The notes under the pieces were generated by a model. The model did no database searches. It worked only from the letters and a program-made list of their open reading frames with translations, and was not told the origin of the DNA. This document shows, piece after piece, positions 1 to 8,218 of a stretch of 56,673 nucleotides of DNA (positions are counted from its first letter, which is position 1; every line of letters begins with the position of its first letter). The stretch is from Anaerostipes hominis (ex Lee et al. 2021). Its GTDB lineage: Bacteria; Bacillota; Clostridia; Lachnospirales; Lachnospiraceae. The DNA lies in contig NZ_NQOG01000019.1 of the NCBI RefSeq assembly GCF_002270485.1, positions 1 to 56,673 of the forward strand. The letters are read 5' to 3'. A program made the translations under genes and the position numbers.

Positions 1-78
1 CCTACGTTCTCTTTCTGTCAGGTTAAATGTGCTGTCAGTCAACGACATTTGTTGACTATTATTTGATACAAAAGCCAT
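1..78 (-). CDS. IS1182-like transposase, N-terminal 26 residues (runs off the window)
   Basis: The reading frame starts at the ATG at 78 behind a GAGGTGATTCGC ribosome binding site and leaves the window at base 1. The visible residues (MAFVSNNSQQ, then SLTDSTFNLTERERR) resemble the opening of IS1182-family transposases of Clostridia, which begin with a short polar stretch before the DUF772 helical domain. The call rests on recall of that N-terminal pattern over only 26 residues. The element sits directly beside the dispersed repeat at 198-330 and may have cut into it. Whether the gene is intact cannot be seen. Confidence 0.5.
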   Translation of the reverse strand, partial: MAFVSNNSQQMSLTDSTFNLTERERR

Positions 79-170
79 GCGAATCACCTCGATATTTGAT
101 ATTTATATTTTACCAAATGTTCGGATGGATTGATATATCGTGTTAAATTTTCAAGGTACAAATTTATATC

Positions 171-187
171 AAAGGTCAATGACCTTT
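171..187. repeat. Perfect 8+8 bp palindrome beside the IS1182-like element
   Basis: AAAGGTCA, one base, then TGACCTTT. It lies 93 bp upstream of the transposase start and just before the dispersed repeat. It could be part of the insertion-sequence end or an operator. No target duplication can be judged because the other end of the element is outside the window. Confidence 0.35.
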
Positions 188-197
188 TGACACCCTA

Positions 198-330
198 ATC
201 CTAAGAAACAAAAAACGCTCCGCAGATTGTGCATAGATGCGTAAGGAAATCATTTGACTGCGTCAAATCGCATCTGGCACGCAAAGTGGTGAAGGCCTGA
301 GAGATAAAATGGGCTTGCCCACTTTGTTCT
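198..330 (-). repeat. Dispersed intergenic repeat A, copy 1
   Basis: This stretch matches, in inverted orientation, the sequence at 53776-53923. Shared blocks are AAAACGCTCCGC, GATGCGTAAGGAAAT, GCATCTGGCACGCAAAG and GGGCTTGCCCACTTTGTT. The middle folds as a nested hairpin: GTGCATAGATGC pairs with GCATCTGGCAC around ATTTGAC-tgc-GTCAAAT. In the other copy the inner stem is ATTTGCC-tgc-GGCAAAT, so one A:T pair has become C:G on both sides. It lies downstream of murE. The family is not one I can name. Confidence 0.75.
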
Positions 331-334
331 AAAT

Positions 335-1795
335 TTAAACGGATTCTGTGATGATCTCCCGGATCAAATCTCTCTCATCCATGTGATGTTTCACCCCTTT
401 GATCTCCTGATAGTCTTCATGGCCTTTGCCCGCCAGGATGACAATATCTCCCTTCCCCGCATGTTCCATGCAGTAGCGGATGGCTTCTTTCCTGTCAGGG
501 ATCGTGACATACTCACCCGGTCCCTTATGGACTCCCACCAGAATATCGTTGATGATATCCATCGGTTCTTCATTTCTCGGATTGTCCGATGTCACCACCG
601 TAAGGTCCGCAAGTTTTGAAGATACTTCGCCCATCTCATACCGTCTGGCTTTGGCCCGGTTGCCTCCGCAGCCGAACAGACAGTAGATCTTTTTCGGGTC
701 ATACTTTCGGATCGTTGTGAGCAGGCTTTCCAGACTCATAGCGTTGTGGGCATAATCAATCATCAGAGTGTATTCGCCTGGTGTTTTCATAATTTCCAGC
801 CGGCCTTTTACCTGGATCGTATTCAATGCGTCCAGGACATCTTTCTTTTGAATCCCCATATGGCGGCATAAAGAAATAGCTGCCAGAGAATTATAGACCG
901 TAAAGTCCCCCGGAATGTCTACATGGACGTTGTACTCTTCTTTCCCTTTTAAATCGTAGGAAACACCAAGGTATCCGGGTTCCTGAATGCGCTCTATATG
1001 TTCGGCATATACATCGTTGCCCGGATTCATCCCAAAGGTCTCCAAAAAACATGTATGTCCTTTAATGATTCTTTCTACATAGTCATCATCTCCGTTTACA
1101 ATTCCCTGCCTGCACTGCTGAAACAGCAGAGATTTGCAGCGAATATAGTCATCCATATCCTTGTGTTCGTTTTCTCCGATATGATCTTCGGCCAGATTCG
1201 TAAAGATACCGTAGTCAAAGGTAAAACCGCTCACCCTGTGGAGCATCAGTCCCTGTGAAGAAACTTCCATGACGACATTTTTGCATCCCGCATCCGCCAT
1301 CTTCCGGAAGGATTCCTGGATCACGTAAGATTCCGGCGTCGTATTGACCGAAGGTATCCTCTCTTCCCCGATGACTGTCTCTATGGTTCCGATCAGTCCG
1401 GTCTTCTGTCCCGCGTGTTCAAGGACAGACTGGATCATGTAAGTGATCGTTGTCTTGCCTTTCGTCCCGGTAATTCCTATGGTCGTCAGTTCTTCCGCAG
1501 GATATCCGAAGTAAGCCGCGGACATCTCTGCCAGAGCCTTTCTCGTGTCGTCAAAACGAATCACCGTCACGCCGTTCGGAACTTCCACATCCCGTTGTAC
1601 AGCGACAACTTTGGCACCCTTTTCGATTACCTGCCCGACAAACTTATGTCCGTCAAAGGCAGCCCCGGAAATACAGACAAAAACACTGCCCTCCTCCACT
1701 TTTCTTGAATCATAGACAAGAGCCGTGATCTCTGTATCTTCCGTGCCCTGTATGAGAGTATATTCTGAGCGTTCCAATAATTTTGATAATTTCAT
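335..1795 (-). CDS. murE: MurE-type UDP-MurNAc-tripeptide (meso-DAP) ligase, divergent variant
   Basis: Cytoplasmic Mur ligase that would add meso-diaminopimelate to UDP-MurNAc-Ala-Glu during peptidoglycan synthesis. The 486 residues have the usual three domains: an N-terminal UDP-binding part, the ATP P-loop GITGTKGKTT at about 107-116, and a C-terminal domain with DNPRNEEP at 404-411, the motif that marks meso-DAP specificity. The lysine expected to be carbamylated is present (K221). Two signatures differ from textbook MurE: EVSSQGL replaces EVSSHAL (177-183), and TNLAEDHIGENEH replaces TNLTRDHLDYH. It could be a second MurE paralogue rather than the housekeeping enzyme. It lies 24 bp behind dapF, which makes its substrate, and is probably cotranscribed with it. 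Start chosen at the ATG behind a TAGGAGGAATCT site. Confidence 0.85.
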   Translation of the reverse strand: MKLSKLLERSEYTLIQGTEDTEITALVYDSRKVEEGSVFVCISGAAFDGHKFVGQVIEKGAKVVAVQRDVEVPNGVTVIRFDDTRKALAEMSAAYFGYPAEELTTIGITGTKGKTTITYMIQSVLEHAGQKTGLIGTIETVIGEERIPSVNTTPESYVIQESFRKMADAGCKNVVMEVSSQGLMLHRVSGFTFDYGIFTNLAEDHIGENEHKDMDDYIRCKSLLFQQCRQGIVNGDDDYVERIIKGHTCFLETFGMNPGNDVYAEHIERIQEPGYLGVSYDLKGKEEYNVHVDIPGDFTVYNSLAAISLCRHMGIQKKDVLDALNTIQVKGRLEIMKTPGEYTLMIDYAHNAMSLESLLTTIRKYDPKKIYCLFGCGGNRAKARRYEMGEVSSKLADLTVVTSDNPRNEEPMDIINDILVGVHKGPGEYVTIPDRKEAIRYCMEHAGKGDIVILAGKGHEDYQEIKGVKHHMDERDLIREIITESV

Positions 1796-1819
1796 AGATT
1801 CCTCCTAAGCCAAAACTTT

Positions 1820-2656
1820 TTAAAGGTCAATCTCCCCATCAAATACTTTTGTGGCCGGTCCTTTCATGAAGATGGTATGTTTCTCTTCGTCATATTCAAT
1901 CTGAAGGTCTCCTCCCAAGAGGTGGACCAGGACTTTTTTGCCGGTCTTCTTATTCAGATAGCTTGCGTAGGCGCTTGCACATGCACCGGTTCCGCAGGCC
2001 AGAGTCTCCCCTGCTCCGCGCTCCCAAACACGCATCTTGATCGTATGGTCGTCGACCACCTGGATAAATTCTGTGTTGACTCTGTCCGGAAACATCGGGT
2101 GATTCTCAAACATAGGCCCGAGCTTTTCAATATCAAGATCATCCACAGAATCTACAAACACGACTCCATGGGGATTTCCCATAGATACACAGGTGATTCT
2201 GTACTCTCTGCCGTCTACGAGGACAGGCTTGTCGATGACTTTGTTCTCCTCATCATAAATCACCGGTATTTTATCGGCATCCAGCACAGGGGCCTCCATA
2301 TCTACATTGACCCATGTGACCTTCCCGTCTTCCACCGTCAGGTCCAGTTCTTTGATCCCGCCTTTGGTCTCGATGGTGATCGTTGTTTTATCCGTCAATC
2401 CATAGTCATATACATACTTTGCGATACAGCGGACTCCATTTCCGCACATGGCTCCTTCTGTACCGTCACTGTTGTACATGGCCATCCGGAAATCCGCTTT
2501 GTCAGAAGGATGAATACAGATCATGCCGTCTGACCCGATCCCAAAATGGCGGTCACTGACAAACTTCGCCGCCTCATTCGGATTTTCTATCGTTTCTTTA
2601 AAACAGTTCACATATACATAATCATTGCCGCAGCCATGCATCTTTGTAAATTTCAT
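1820..2656 (-). CDS. dapF: Diaminopimelate epimerase
   Basis: Converts LL- to meso-diaminopimelate, the last step before lysine and the cross-linking residue of the wall. Both active-site cysteines are visible in MCGNGVRC and ACGTGACAS, the usual pair in the two mirror-image halves, and the N-terminus KMHGCGNDY is typical. An upstream in-frame ATG at 2677 would add seven residues, but the AAGGAGTGATTCC ribosome binding site lies inside that extension, so the start at 2656 (MKFTKMHG) is preferred, giving 278 residues, a normal length. murE follows 24 bp downstream on the same strand, so substrate synthesis and ligation are paired in one operon. Confidence 0.95.
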   Translation of the reverse strand: MKFTKMHGCGNDYVYVNCFKETIENPNEAAKFVSDRHFGIGSDGMICIHPSDKADFRMAMYNSDGTEGAMCGNGVRCIAKYVYDYGLTDKTTITIETKGGIKELDLTVEDGKVTWVNVDMEAPVLDADKIPVIYDEENKVIDKPVLVDGREYRITCVSMGNPHGVVFVDSVDDLDIEKLGPMFENHPMFPDRVNTEFIQVVDDHTIKMRVWERGAGETLACGTGACASAYASYLNKKTGKKVLVHLLGGDLQIEYDEEKHTIFMKGPATKVFDGEIDL

Positions 2657-2749
2657 GGAATCACTCCTTATTTTCATAGTGTTATTATTAGTTTATTTAT
2701 TTTACCATAATCAATATGGAAACACAAAGTGTTTTCTGCCGTTTCCTGG

Positions 2750-2778
2750 TTGTGTTTTACTGCTTTTTATTATAAAAT
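2750..2778 (+). promoter_or_regulatory. Sigma-A-type promoter of the AraC regulator gene
   Basis: TTGTGT at 2750-2755, a 17-bp spacer and TAAAAT at 2773-2778, about 30 bp before the start codon. A small inverted repeat (AAACAC, aaa, GTGTTT, around 2720-2734) lies just upstream and could be a regulator site. Confidence 0.55.
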
Positions 2779-2807
2779 AAAAGTAAAAAACAGGGAAAGG
2801 AGAGACT

Positions 2808-3689
2808 ATGTATTCATTTTTGGAAATCAAGAACCAGATGTTTTCTGACTTTTATCTCCTTTTCTGCGGCATACAGGAGTGCACACCTCTTTATTCCTTC
2901 GGGCCTGCTGTCCGGAGCCACCACCTGCTTCACTACTGCGTCAGAGGAAAAGGATATTACTATGCCAGGGACAAACAGTACACCATTGAGCCGGGAGATG
3001 CTTTTTTGATCCTCCCAGATGAAGTGACCTTTTACCAGGCAGACGAACAAGATCCCTGGACTTATCTCTGGGTCGGTTTTTCCGGAAATCAAGTCAATGA
3101 CTATCTTCAGCGCTGCGGTCTGGACAGTGAACATTTGATCTGTCACTGTGAAGAGAAAGAACTTCTTGTATCTTATATTGAAGATATTCTCAGACATAAC
3201 ACCTTAAGCTACAGCAATGAGCTTTATATTCAGGGCATCCTCTTTCTGATCTTTGCCTCCTTCAGCCGATCCGCCGATATTAAATACAAGTCTGATTTTA
3301 CAAGTGAAAACATACATATCAGCAAGGCCATTGAATTTATACAGAAAAATTACCAGAATGTCATTACCGTCAGGGACATTGCTGATTATGTTTCTTTAAA
3401 CCGGAGTTATCTCTGCAGCATGTTCCAGAAAAACCTTCATATGTCTCCCCAGCAGTTTCTCTTAAGATTCCGCATTACAAAAGCCACAGAACTTCTTTCA
3501 GATACGGATCTTCCGGTCAAGAATATCTCTTACTCCTGCGGTTATGCCAATCAGCTTGCCTTTTCCAAGGCATTTAAAAAGATTACCGGTTTAAGTCCCA
3601 CCGCCTACCGCAAAGAAAACCGGAATGTTCCGAATATAATACGGGATTTCGACCCTCACAAAGCAGAAAACCAAAAGCATTCTGAATAG
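2808..3689 (+). CDS. AraC-family transcriptional regulator
   Basis: A 293-residue regulator: an N-terminal cupin-like sugar-binding half (about 20-160) and a C-terminal pair of helix-turn-helix motifs (about 185-285; VRDIADYVSLNRSYLCSMF and the closing signature GYANQLAFSKAFKKITGLSP). A good ribosome binding site (AAAGGAGAGACT) precedes the ATG. It is convergent with the alpha-galactosidase gene, and the two stops are separated by a shared terminator. It is the only regulator in the locus, so it is the obvious candidate activator of the galactosidase-transporter operon, whose promoter carries a repeated 13-bp element. The effector is inferred to be an alpha-galactoside or a breakdown product. 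Confidence 0.9.
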   Translation: MYSFLEIKNQMFSDFYLLFCGIQECTPLYSFGPAVRSHHLLHYCVRGKGYYYARDKQYTIEPGDAFLILPDEVTFYQADEQDPWTYLWVGFSGNQVNDYLQRCGLDSEHLICHCEEKELLVSYIEDILRHNTLSYSNELYIQGILFLIFASFSRSADIKYKSDFTSENIHISKAIEFIQKNYQNVITVRDIADYVSLNRSYLCSMFQKNLHMSPQQFLLRFRITKATELLSDTDLPVKNISYSCGYANQLAFSKAFKKITGLSPTAYRKENRNVPNIIRDFDPHKAENQKHSE

Positions 3690-3694
3690 ATAAA

Positions 3695-3736
3695 AAGGAA
3701 AGGCTCCATACTGTAAACAGCAGGAGTCTTTCCTTA
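3695..3736. terminator. Bidirectional terminator between the AraC gene and the alpha-galactosidase gene
   Basis: AAGGAAAGGCTCC pairs with GGAGTCTTTCCTT around a 15-base loop, with A and T runs on either side. It serves the two convergent genes. Confidence 0.75.
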
Positions 3737-3737
3737 A

Positions 3738-5993
3738 TCAGGAACGTACGGAAGGCGCTCGCAATTCGTCCTCCGCAGTTAAGATATATAGGCGAGACTG
3801 GTAATCTCCGTTGGCTCCGTTATATGTCTCACGGTTTTCACCGCTGGAAGCATCCGAAGTCACCAATCCGGCTTTCATTAGTTCATCGCCGTAGTGGCTG
3901 GTTTCATTGATCGTCACATGGTAGCATAAATTTTCATCGAGTCCCCGGAGCTTCAGTCTTGTGTATCCGGAATTCACCGGTTCCAGCGTGCGGAAGTATC
4001 CGACGACCGCCGTCCGTCTGTCTTGTGAGACTGACATCCATGCACTTGTATTGTGTTTAAAAGGGCTCTGAAGGCGGTAGAAGGTTCCAAACTGAAGGAC
4101 CTCCCGGTATGTCTTCATGAATTCCACCTGTTCTTTTATTTTTTCCTGTTCCTCTGCTGACAACTTATTCAAATCAAGTTCATATCCAAAAGTCCCGAAG
4201 CAGGCAACATTTGCCCGTGTCTCAATCGGAGTATTCCTCAGCACCTGGTGATTCGGCACTGCTGATACGTGGGCCCCCATACTGCTGACCGGATAAACCA
4301 TACTGGTGCCATACTGGATTTTAATTCTTTCTATTGCATCCGTATCATCACTGGTCCAGCACTGGGGCGCATAATACATCATTCCGGGATCAAATCTGGC
4401 ACCTCCGCTGGCACAGGATTCAAACAGGATATACGGAAACTTCTTTGTCAGCCGTTCATAAAGATCATATACCCCAAGGATATATTTATGTGTAACTTTA
4501 CCTTGATCCGACGCACCGCATCCTGCTGAATACACCTCTGACATGCAGCGGTTCATATCCCATTTTATATAAGACACAGGAGCATCCAGCAAAACTTTTT
4601 CCATAAGCCGGTATATATAATCCACCACTTCTTTTCTGGAAAAATCCAGGACAAACTGATTTCTTCCGTGACAGCTGTTTCTGCCCGGTGCCGCAAGCAT
4701 CCAGTCCGGATGAGTCCGGTACAGGTCACTGTCCTTGTTGACCATCTCCGGTTCAAACCAAAGGCCGAATTTTAAACCTTTCTTCTCAATCTTTTTCGCT
4801 ATGCCCTTGATTCCTTCCGGAAGTTTGTTAAGGTCCGGGTACCAGTCTCCCAGAGAACTTGTATCGTCATCTCTTTTGCCGAACCAGCCGTCATCCAGGA
4901 CAAATAATTCAATACCGAGACGTTTCGCTGTATCTGCAATTAAAAGAATTTTATCTTCATCAAAATCGAAATATGTGGCTTCCCAGTTGTTCACAAGGAT
5001 CGGACGGACTTGATCCCTCCACTCCCCTCTGGCCAGCCGTTTCTGATACAGCTCATGATAAGTCTGGCTCATACCGTTTAGGCCATCACCACTGTAGACC
5101 ATCACCGCTTCCGGTGTCTGAAACTTTTCTCCCGGCTTTAGTTCCCACGTAAACGTGTTAGGATTGATTCCCATAGTGATCCGTGAGACATCGTAAGTAT
5201 CCACTTCCACCTGCGCAAGAAAGTTTCCGCTGTACACAAAGGAAAAACCATAAACTTCTCCGTCATGTTCCGTAGTGTTTTCCCGTTTCAGTGCAATAAA
5301 CGGATTATAATTATTAGAACTGCAGCCTCTCATGCTGTACACAGACTGGATACCATGACACAGTCTGCGCTCCTTTATATGCCTCTCTCTGGACCACGCT
5401 CCGGTCAGTTCAATCATCTCGTAGTCTGAATCCGGAAGATCCAGACAGAGGCTCATTGCCTGATCAAGGATCACAGGCTCTGTCCCCCGATTCACAAACC
5501 GTACGCTGCGTGCAATCGCTCCATAATGTGCAAATATGGAATACGACAACAGCAGATCCACCTGGATCAATTCATCCCTAAGAAGAATTTCCAGCGTCTG
5601 TGCCTCTTTCGGATCCTCTGTATAGGTTGCAGGGAGTCCCGGAAGCTCTGGTTTTCCTTCCGTGATCTTATGGGATATATATGTAAAATCTGTGATTCTG
5701 CTTCCATTGCTCTGCAGGATCTGAAAAGCCGGGTATCTCATATCTCCTGATCCATAGGCCGGATATTCCTGCTTGATATGCTCCATAGAAAACGTCAGAT
5801 CCCCTTCATAGGTACACGGTGCCATGGGACGCTGCCTTGCCTCAAATAAATGCTCATATTCTTCTCTGTCCCGTATTGCCGCTCCGCAGTAAAGCTGACC
5901 AAGCTGACCGTTTCTTAAGATTTTAAAAATATAACTGATCTTTTCATTATATAAATGAAATGTTTTAGATCTTTCATGAAAAATAATTGACAT
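3738..5993 (-). CDS. Alpha-galactosidase, glycoside hydrolase family 36
   Basis: Cytoplasmic enzyme that releases galactose from melibiose, raffinose and related oligosaccharides. The 751 residues have the GH36 layout: a beta-sandwich N-domain (about 1-330), a TIM barrel (about 335-670) and a C-terminal beta domain. The nucleophile lies in KWDMNR (D479) and the acid/base in CWTSDDTDAIER (about D549); LDDGW, FGLWFEPEMV and ESCASGGARFD are also conserved. There is no signal peptide, so the substrate must be imported, which fits the GPH symporter gene 27 bp upstream in the same operon. The length matches intracellular Firmicute enzymes of the AgaA/RafA type. The start is preceded by a weak GGAGGAATATAT site. 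Confidence 0.95.
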   Translation of the reverse strand: MSIIFHERSKTFHLYNEKISYIFKILRNGQLGQLYCGAAIRDREEYEHLFEARQRPMAPCTYEGDLTFSMEHIKQEYPAYGSGDMRYPAFQILQSNGSRITDFTYISHKITEGKPELPGLPATYTEDPKEAQTLEILLRDELIQVDLLLSYSIFAHYGAIARSVRFVNRGTEPVILDQAMSLCLDLPDSDYEMIELTGAWSRERHIKERRLCHGIQSVYSMRGCSSNNYNPFIALKRENTTEHDGEVYGFSFVYSGNFLAQVEVDTYDVSRITMGINPNTFTWELKPGEKFQTPEAVMVYSGDGLNGMSQTYHELYQKRLARGEWRDQVRPILVNNWEATYFDFDEDKILLIADTAKRLGIELFVLDDGWFGKRDDDTSSLGDWYPDLNKLPEGIKGIAKKIEKKGLKFGLWFEPEMVNKDSDLYRTHPDWMLAAPGRNSCHGRNQFVLDFSRKEVVDYIYRLMEKVLLDAPVSYIKWDMNRCMSEVYSAGCGASDQGKVTHKYILGVYDLYERLTKKFPYILFESCASGGARFDPGMMYYAPQCWTSDDTDAIERIKIQYGTSMVYPVSSMGAHVSAVPNHQVLRNTPIETRANVACFGTFGYELDLNKLSAEEQEKIKEQVEFMKTYREVLQFGTFYRLQSPFKHNTSAWMSVSQDRRTAVVGYFRTLEPVNSGYTRLKLRGLDENLCYHVTINETSHYGDELMKAGLVTSDASSGENRETYNGANGDYQSRLYILTAEDELRAPSVRS

Positions 5994-6020
5994 ATATATT
6001 CCTCCGTCTTTTTTATATTA

Positions 6021-7412
6021 TTATGAATTGTTTACCAGACGCTCGTCCAGTTTCTCTTTTCTCAATGCCAGAACATTCATGATTTTGTCGTAATATGCTC
6101 CATGAAGTTTAAATTTTGTCTTGTAGATCATAAAACTGAGAGCTACAAAAACAATTGGAACCCCGATCATAACAAAACGGATACCGTTCTGTGTTGATGC
6201 TGTCTGTACTGCATTTGGAATATACCCCGTGGCATTCAGTGCAAATCCGGTAAGAAGCGCGCCCATAGCCGAAGTGAACTTTACGAGCAGCGTTTGAATG
6301 GAAAAGGTGACAGATTCATTTCTTGTTCCGAATTTATACTCACCGTAGTCGACAACATCTGCCAGCACAACCGTCACAATCCCAAGCTGAAGTCCGGAAC
6401 CGAATTTAACACCATAGCCGGCGATAGCTGTCAATACAAAATTCGTCGGCGCCAGATATCCGATGACTAATAAAAGCCCCAGTCCAACTGTGGGTATCAG
6501 GCTTGCCAAAAGATAAACCTGGTTTCTGTTCAGATGTTTCGCGATCCATGGAAACAGAAACAAGCCGGAGATCTCTGCAATCCCTGCAAACATAGTAAAG
6601 ATCGAAAACATTGATTTGCTGCCTGCTACATATAAGAAGTAGTATAGAGATACCCCTGTCATAACCTGCATCGCAAAATTAAATGTCAGAATTACTGCAA
6701 TGGCCACTAGGAGCTGATCATTTTTAGAAATAATATGCAGTAACTTCTTAAAGGATGTCTTCTCCTCTTTCACTGCTCTTACATGATCCGCCGATTTTAC
6801 ATTTGTTACTGTAATCGCAATGGTGATAATAAATACAGCCGTAATTATGTATGCAAAATAAGAAAATCCTTTCTGTGCATCACCTTTTCCCAGAAAATCC
6901 ATAATCTGAAGTCCAAATCCTCCGACGATCAGGGATCCTCCGACAGATGCGAAGATCCTGGGGATCACAGCCACCCGGTCGCGCTCTGATTTGTCACTGG
7001 TCAGATTAGGGAGCATAGACCAGTATGGGATATCCATAATGGTATAAGTCATCCCCCACAAAACATACATAACGGCAGCAAACACATAAAGTGCAGTTCC
7101 GGATAATCCCCAGTCCGTAAATAAACAGGCAAAGACAACGGCATTGATCAATGTTCCGACAGCCAGCCATGGCCTGAATTTTCCCCATCTTGTTTTCGTA
7201 TTGTCAACGACCATCCCCATTCCGAGATCATTTACTGCATCCCAGAACTTTGCAAAGAAAAAGAGCGTCCCTACAAATGCTGCTGAAATTTTCAGTACAT
7301 CTGTAAAATAGACCATTGCATAGGTAAATATGACTCCGCAGATCATATCTTTTCCTAAGGCACCGATTCCATAGCTATATTTTTCACGCACTGATAGCTT
7401 CATTCTATTCAT
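6021..7412 (-). CDS. GPH-family glycoside-cation symporter (MelB/LacS-like)
   Basis: A 463-residue integral membrane protein with about 12 predicted helices, of the MFS_2 (melibiose carrier) type. Recognisable family features are the N-terminal SYGIGALGKDMICG, the loop DNTKTRWGKFRPWL after helix 2, and DIPYWSMLP. It should couple uptake of an alpha-galactoside to Na+ or H+. In lactic acid bacteria the related LacS and RafP proteins carry a C-terminal IIA domain; here that domain is a separate gene whose stop codon lies 4 bp upstream. Gene order IIA, symporter, alpha-galactosidase indicates a single transcript. Confidence 0.9.
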   Translation of the reverse strand: MNRMKLSVREKYSYGIGALGKDMICGVIFTYAMVYFTDVLKISAAFVGTLFFFAKFWDAVNDLGMGMVVDNTKTRWGKFRPWLAVGTLINAVVFACLFTDWGLSGTALYVFAAVMYVLWGMTYTIMDIPYWSMLPNLTSDKSERDRVAVIPRIFASVGGSLIVGGFGLQIMDFLGKGDAQKGFSYFAYIITAVFIITIAITVTNVKSADHVRAVKEEKTSFKKLLHIISKNDQLLVAIAVILTFNFAMQVMTGVSLYYFLYVAGSKSMFSIFTMFAGIAEISGLFLFPWIAKHLNRNQVYLLASLIPTVGLGLLLVIGYLAPTNFVLTAIAGYGVKFGSGLQLGIVTVVLADVVDYGEYKFGTRNESVTFSIQTLLVKFTSAMGALLTGFALNATGYIPNAVQTASTQNGIRFVMIGVPIVFVALSFMIYKTKFKLHGAYYDKIMNVLALRKEKLDERLVNNS

Positions 7413-7416
7413 CCTC

Positions 7417-7887
7417 CTATTTTTTCACGACCATTAGATCTTCATTAGCTTTAACCCGGCCTGCCTTCAGCACTTCAATGTTGTCATTTTCTACATTGGC
7501 AAATACGATAGGGGTTGCTTCTGATAAATTTTTTTCTTTTAATAGTTTTTGATCAAATTCCAGCAAAAGCTGTCCTTTATTCACATAATCTCCTGGCTCC
7601 ACATATATATGAAATCCCTCTCCTTTTAGTTGATTCGTGTTAATCCCTACATGGATTAGATATTCATATCCAGACTTTGTCTCCAGCCCGACTGCATGGC
7701 GTGTCGGGAATGTAAAATTTACTTTTGCTGCCGACGGTGCAAACACTTTATCTCCCGATGGAAAAATAACCACCCCATCTCCAAGGAGTCCGTCTGCGAA
7801 TGCCCTGTCCGGTGTTTCATCCAAAGGTCTCACTTCACCGTCCATCGGACATCCAAACACTTCTTTCCCTTTTGAAAATAATGCCAT
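7417..7887 (-). CDS. Glucose-type PTS IIA domain protein (stand-alone), probably regulating the adjacent symporter
   Basis: A 156-residue single-domain EIIA of the glucose (crr) superfamily. The two histidines of the active site are visible in TRHAVGLETKSG and LIHVGINTNQLKGEGF; the second is the phospho-accepting one in this family. It is the first gene of the galactoside operon and lies 4 bp from the symporter gene. No matching IIB/IIC is nearby. By analogy with the fused IIA domain of LacS/RafP, it is inferred to modulate the symporter according to HPr phosphorylation, or to serve a glucose PTS elsewhere. Ribosome binding site AGGAGGTAAGAAA. Confidence 0.88.
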   Translation of the reverse strand: MALFSKGKEVFGCPMDGEVRPLDETPDRAFADGLLGDGVVIFPSGDKVFAPSAAKVNFTFPTRHAVGLETKSGYEYLIHVGINTNQLKGEGFHIYVEPGDYVNKGQLLLEFDQKLLKEKNLSEATPIVFANVENDNIEVLKAGRVKANEDLMVVKK

Positions 7888-7934
7888 TTTCTTACCTCCT
7901 GATCATTTCTTTTTCTTCCATCGATGTTATCTAA

Positions 7935-7994
7935 ATTATAACATTCGGACATACTTTTTCTAGCCAATTTTGTGTGCAGAATATGTCCAAATGT
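7935..7994 (-). promoter_or_regulatory. Promoter and candidate AraC operator of the alpha-galactoside operon
   Basis: On the minus strand TATAAT occupies 7940-7935, but no good -35 hexamer precedes it. In its place lies the 13-mer ACATTCGGACATA (plus-strand reading, 7941-7953), and its inverted partner TATGTCCAAATGT is at 7982-7994; the arms differ at one position and their centres are 41 bp apart. A weak -35 overlapped by such an element is the arrangement expected for an activator of the AraC type. Confidence 0.6.
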
Positions 7995-8120
7995 CATTTA
8001 TTTGACACTTTTAACAAAAGAATATTTTGTTTCCCCCCTATATTTATGCATTTCTGTATACAAGTGTTGTGATTTATATTTCTCTTTCAATTATTTTTAT
8101 AGGTAAATATTTTATATAAA

Positions 8121-8133
8121 TATATCCAAATGT
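8121..8133 (+). promoter_or_regulatory. Third copy of the candidate AraC operator
   Basis: TATATCCAAATGT matches the element at 7982-7994 at 12 of 13 positions and in the same orientation. It lies 86 bp before the MATE gene and about 140 bp from the other copy, so it could act in DNA looping or also influence the MATE gene. Confidence 0.5.
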
Positions 8134-8218
8134 TATTTTATTCAAGATTCTATTTATCCGGAAAACATGCTATACTTTTTACCAAAGATTGTTTGGAGAA
8201 ACGAGGCTGTATCCGAGT

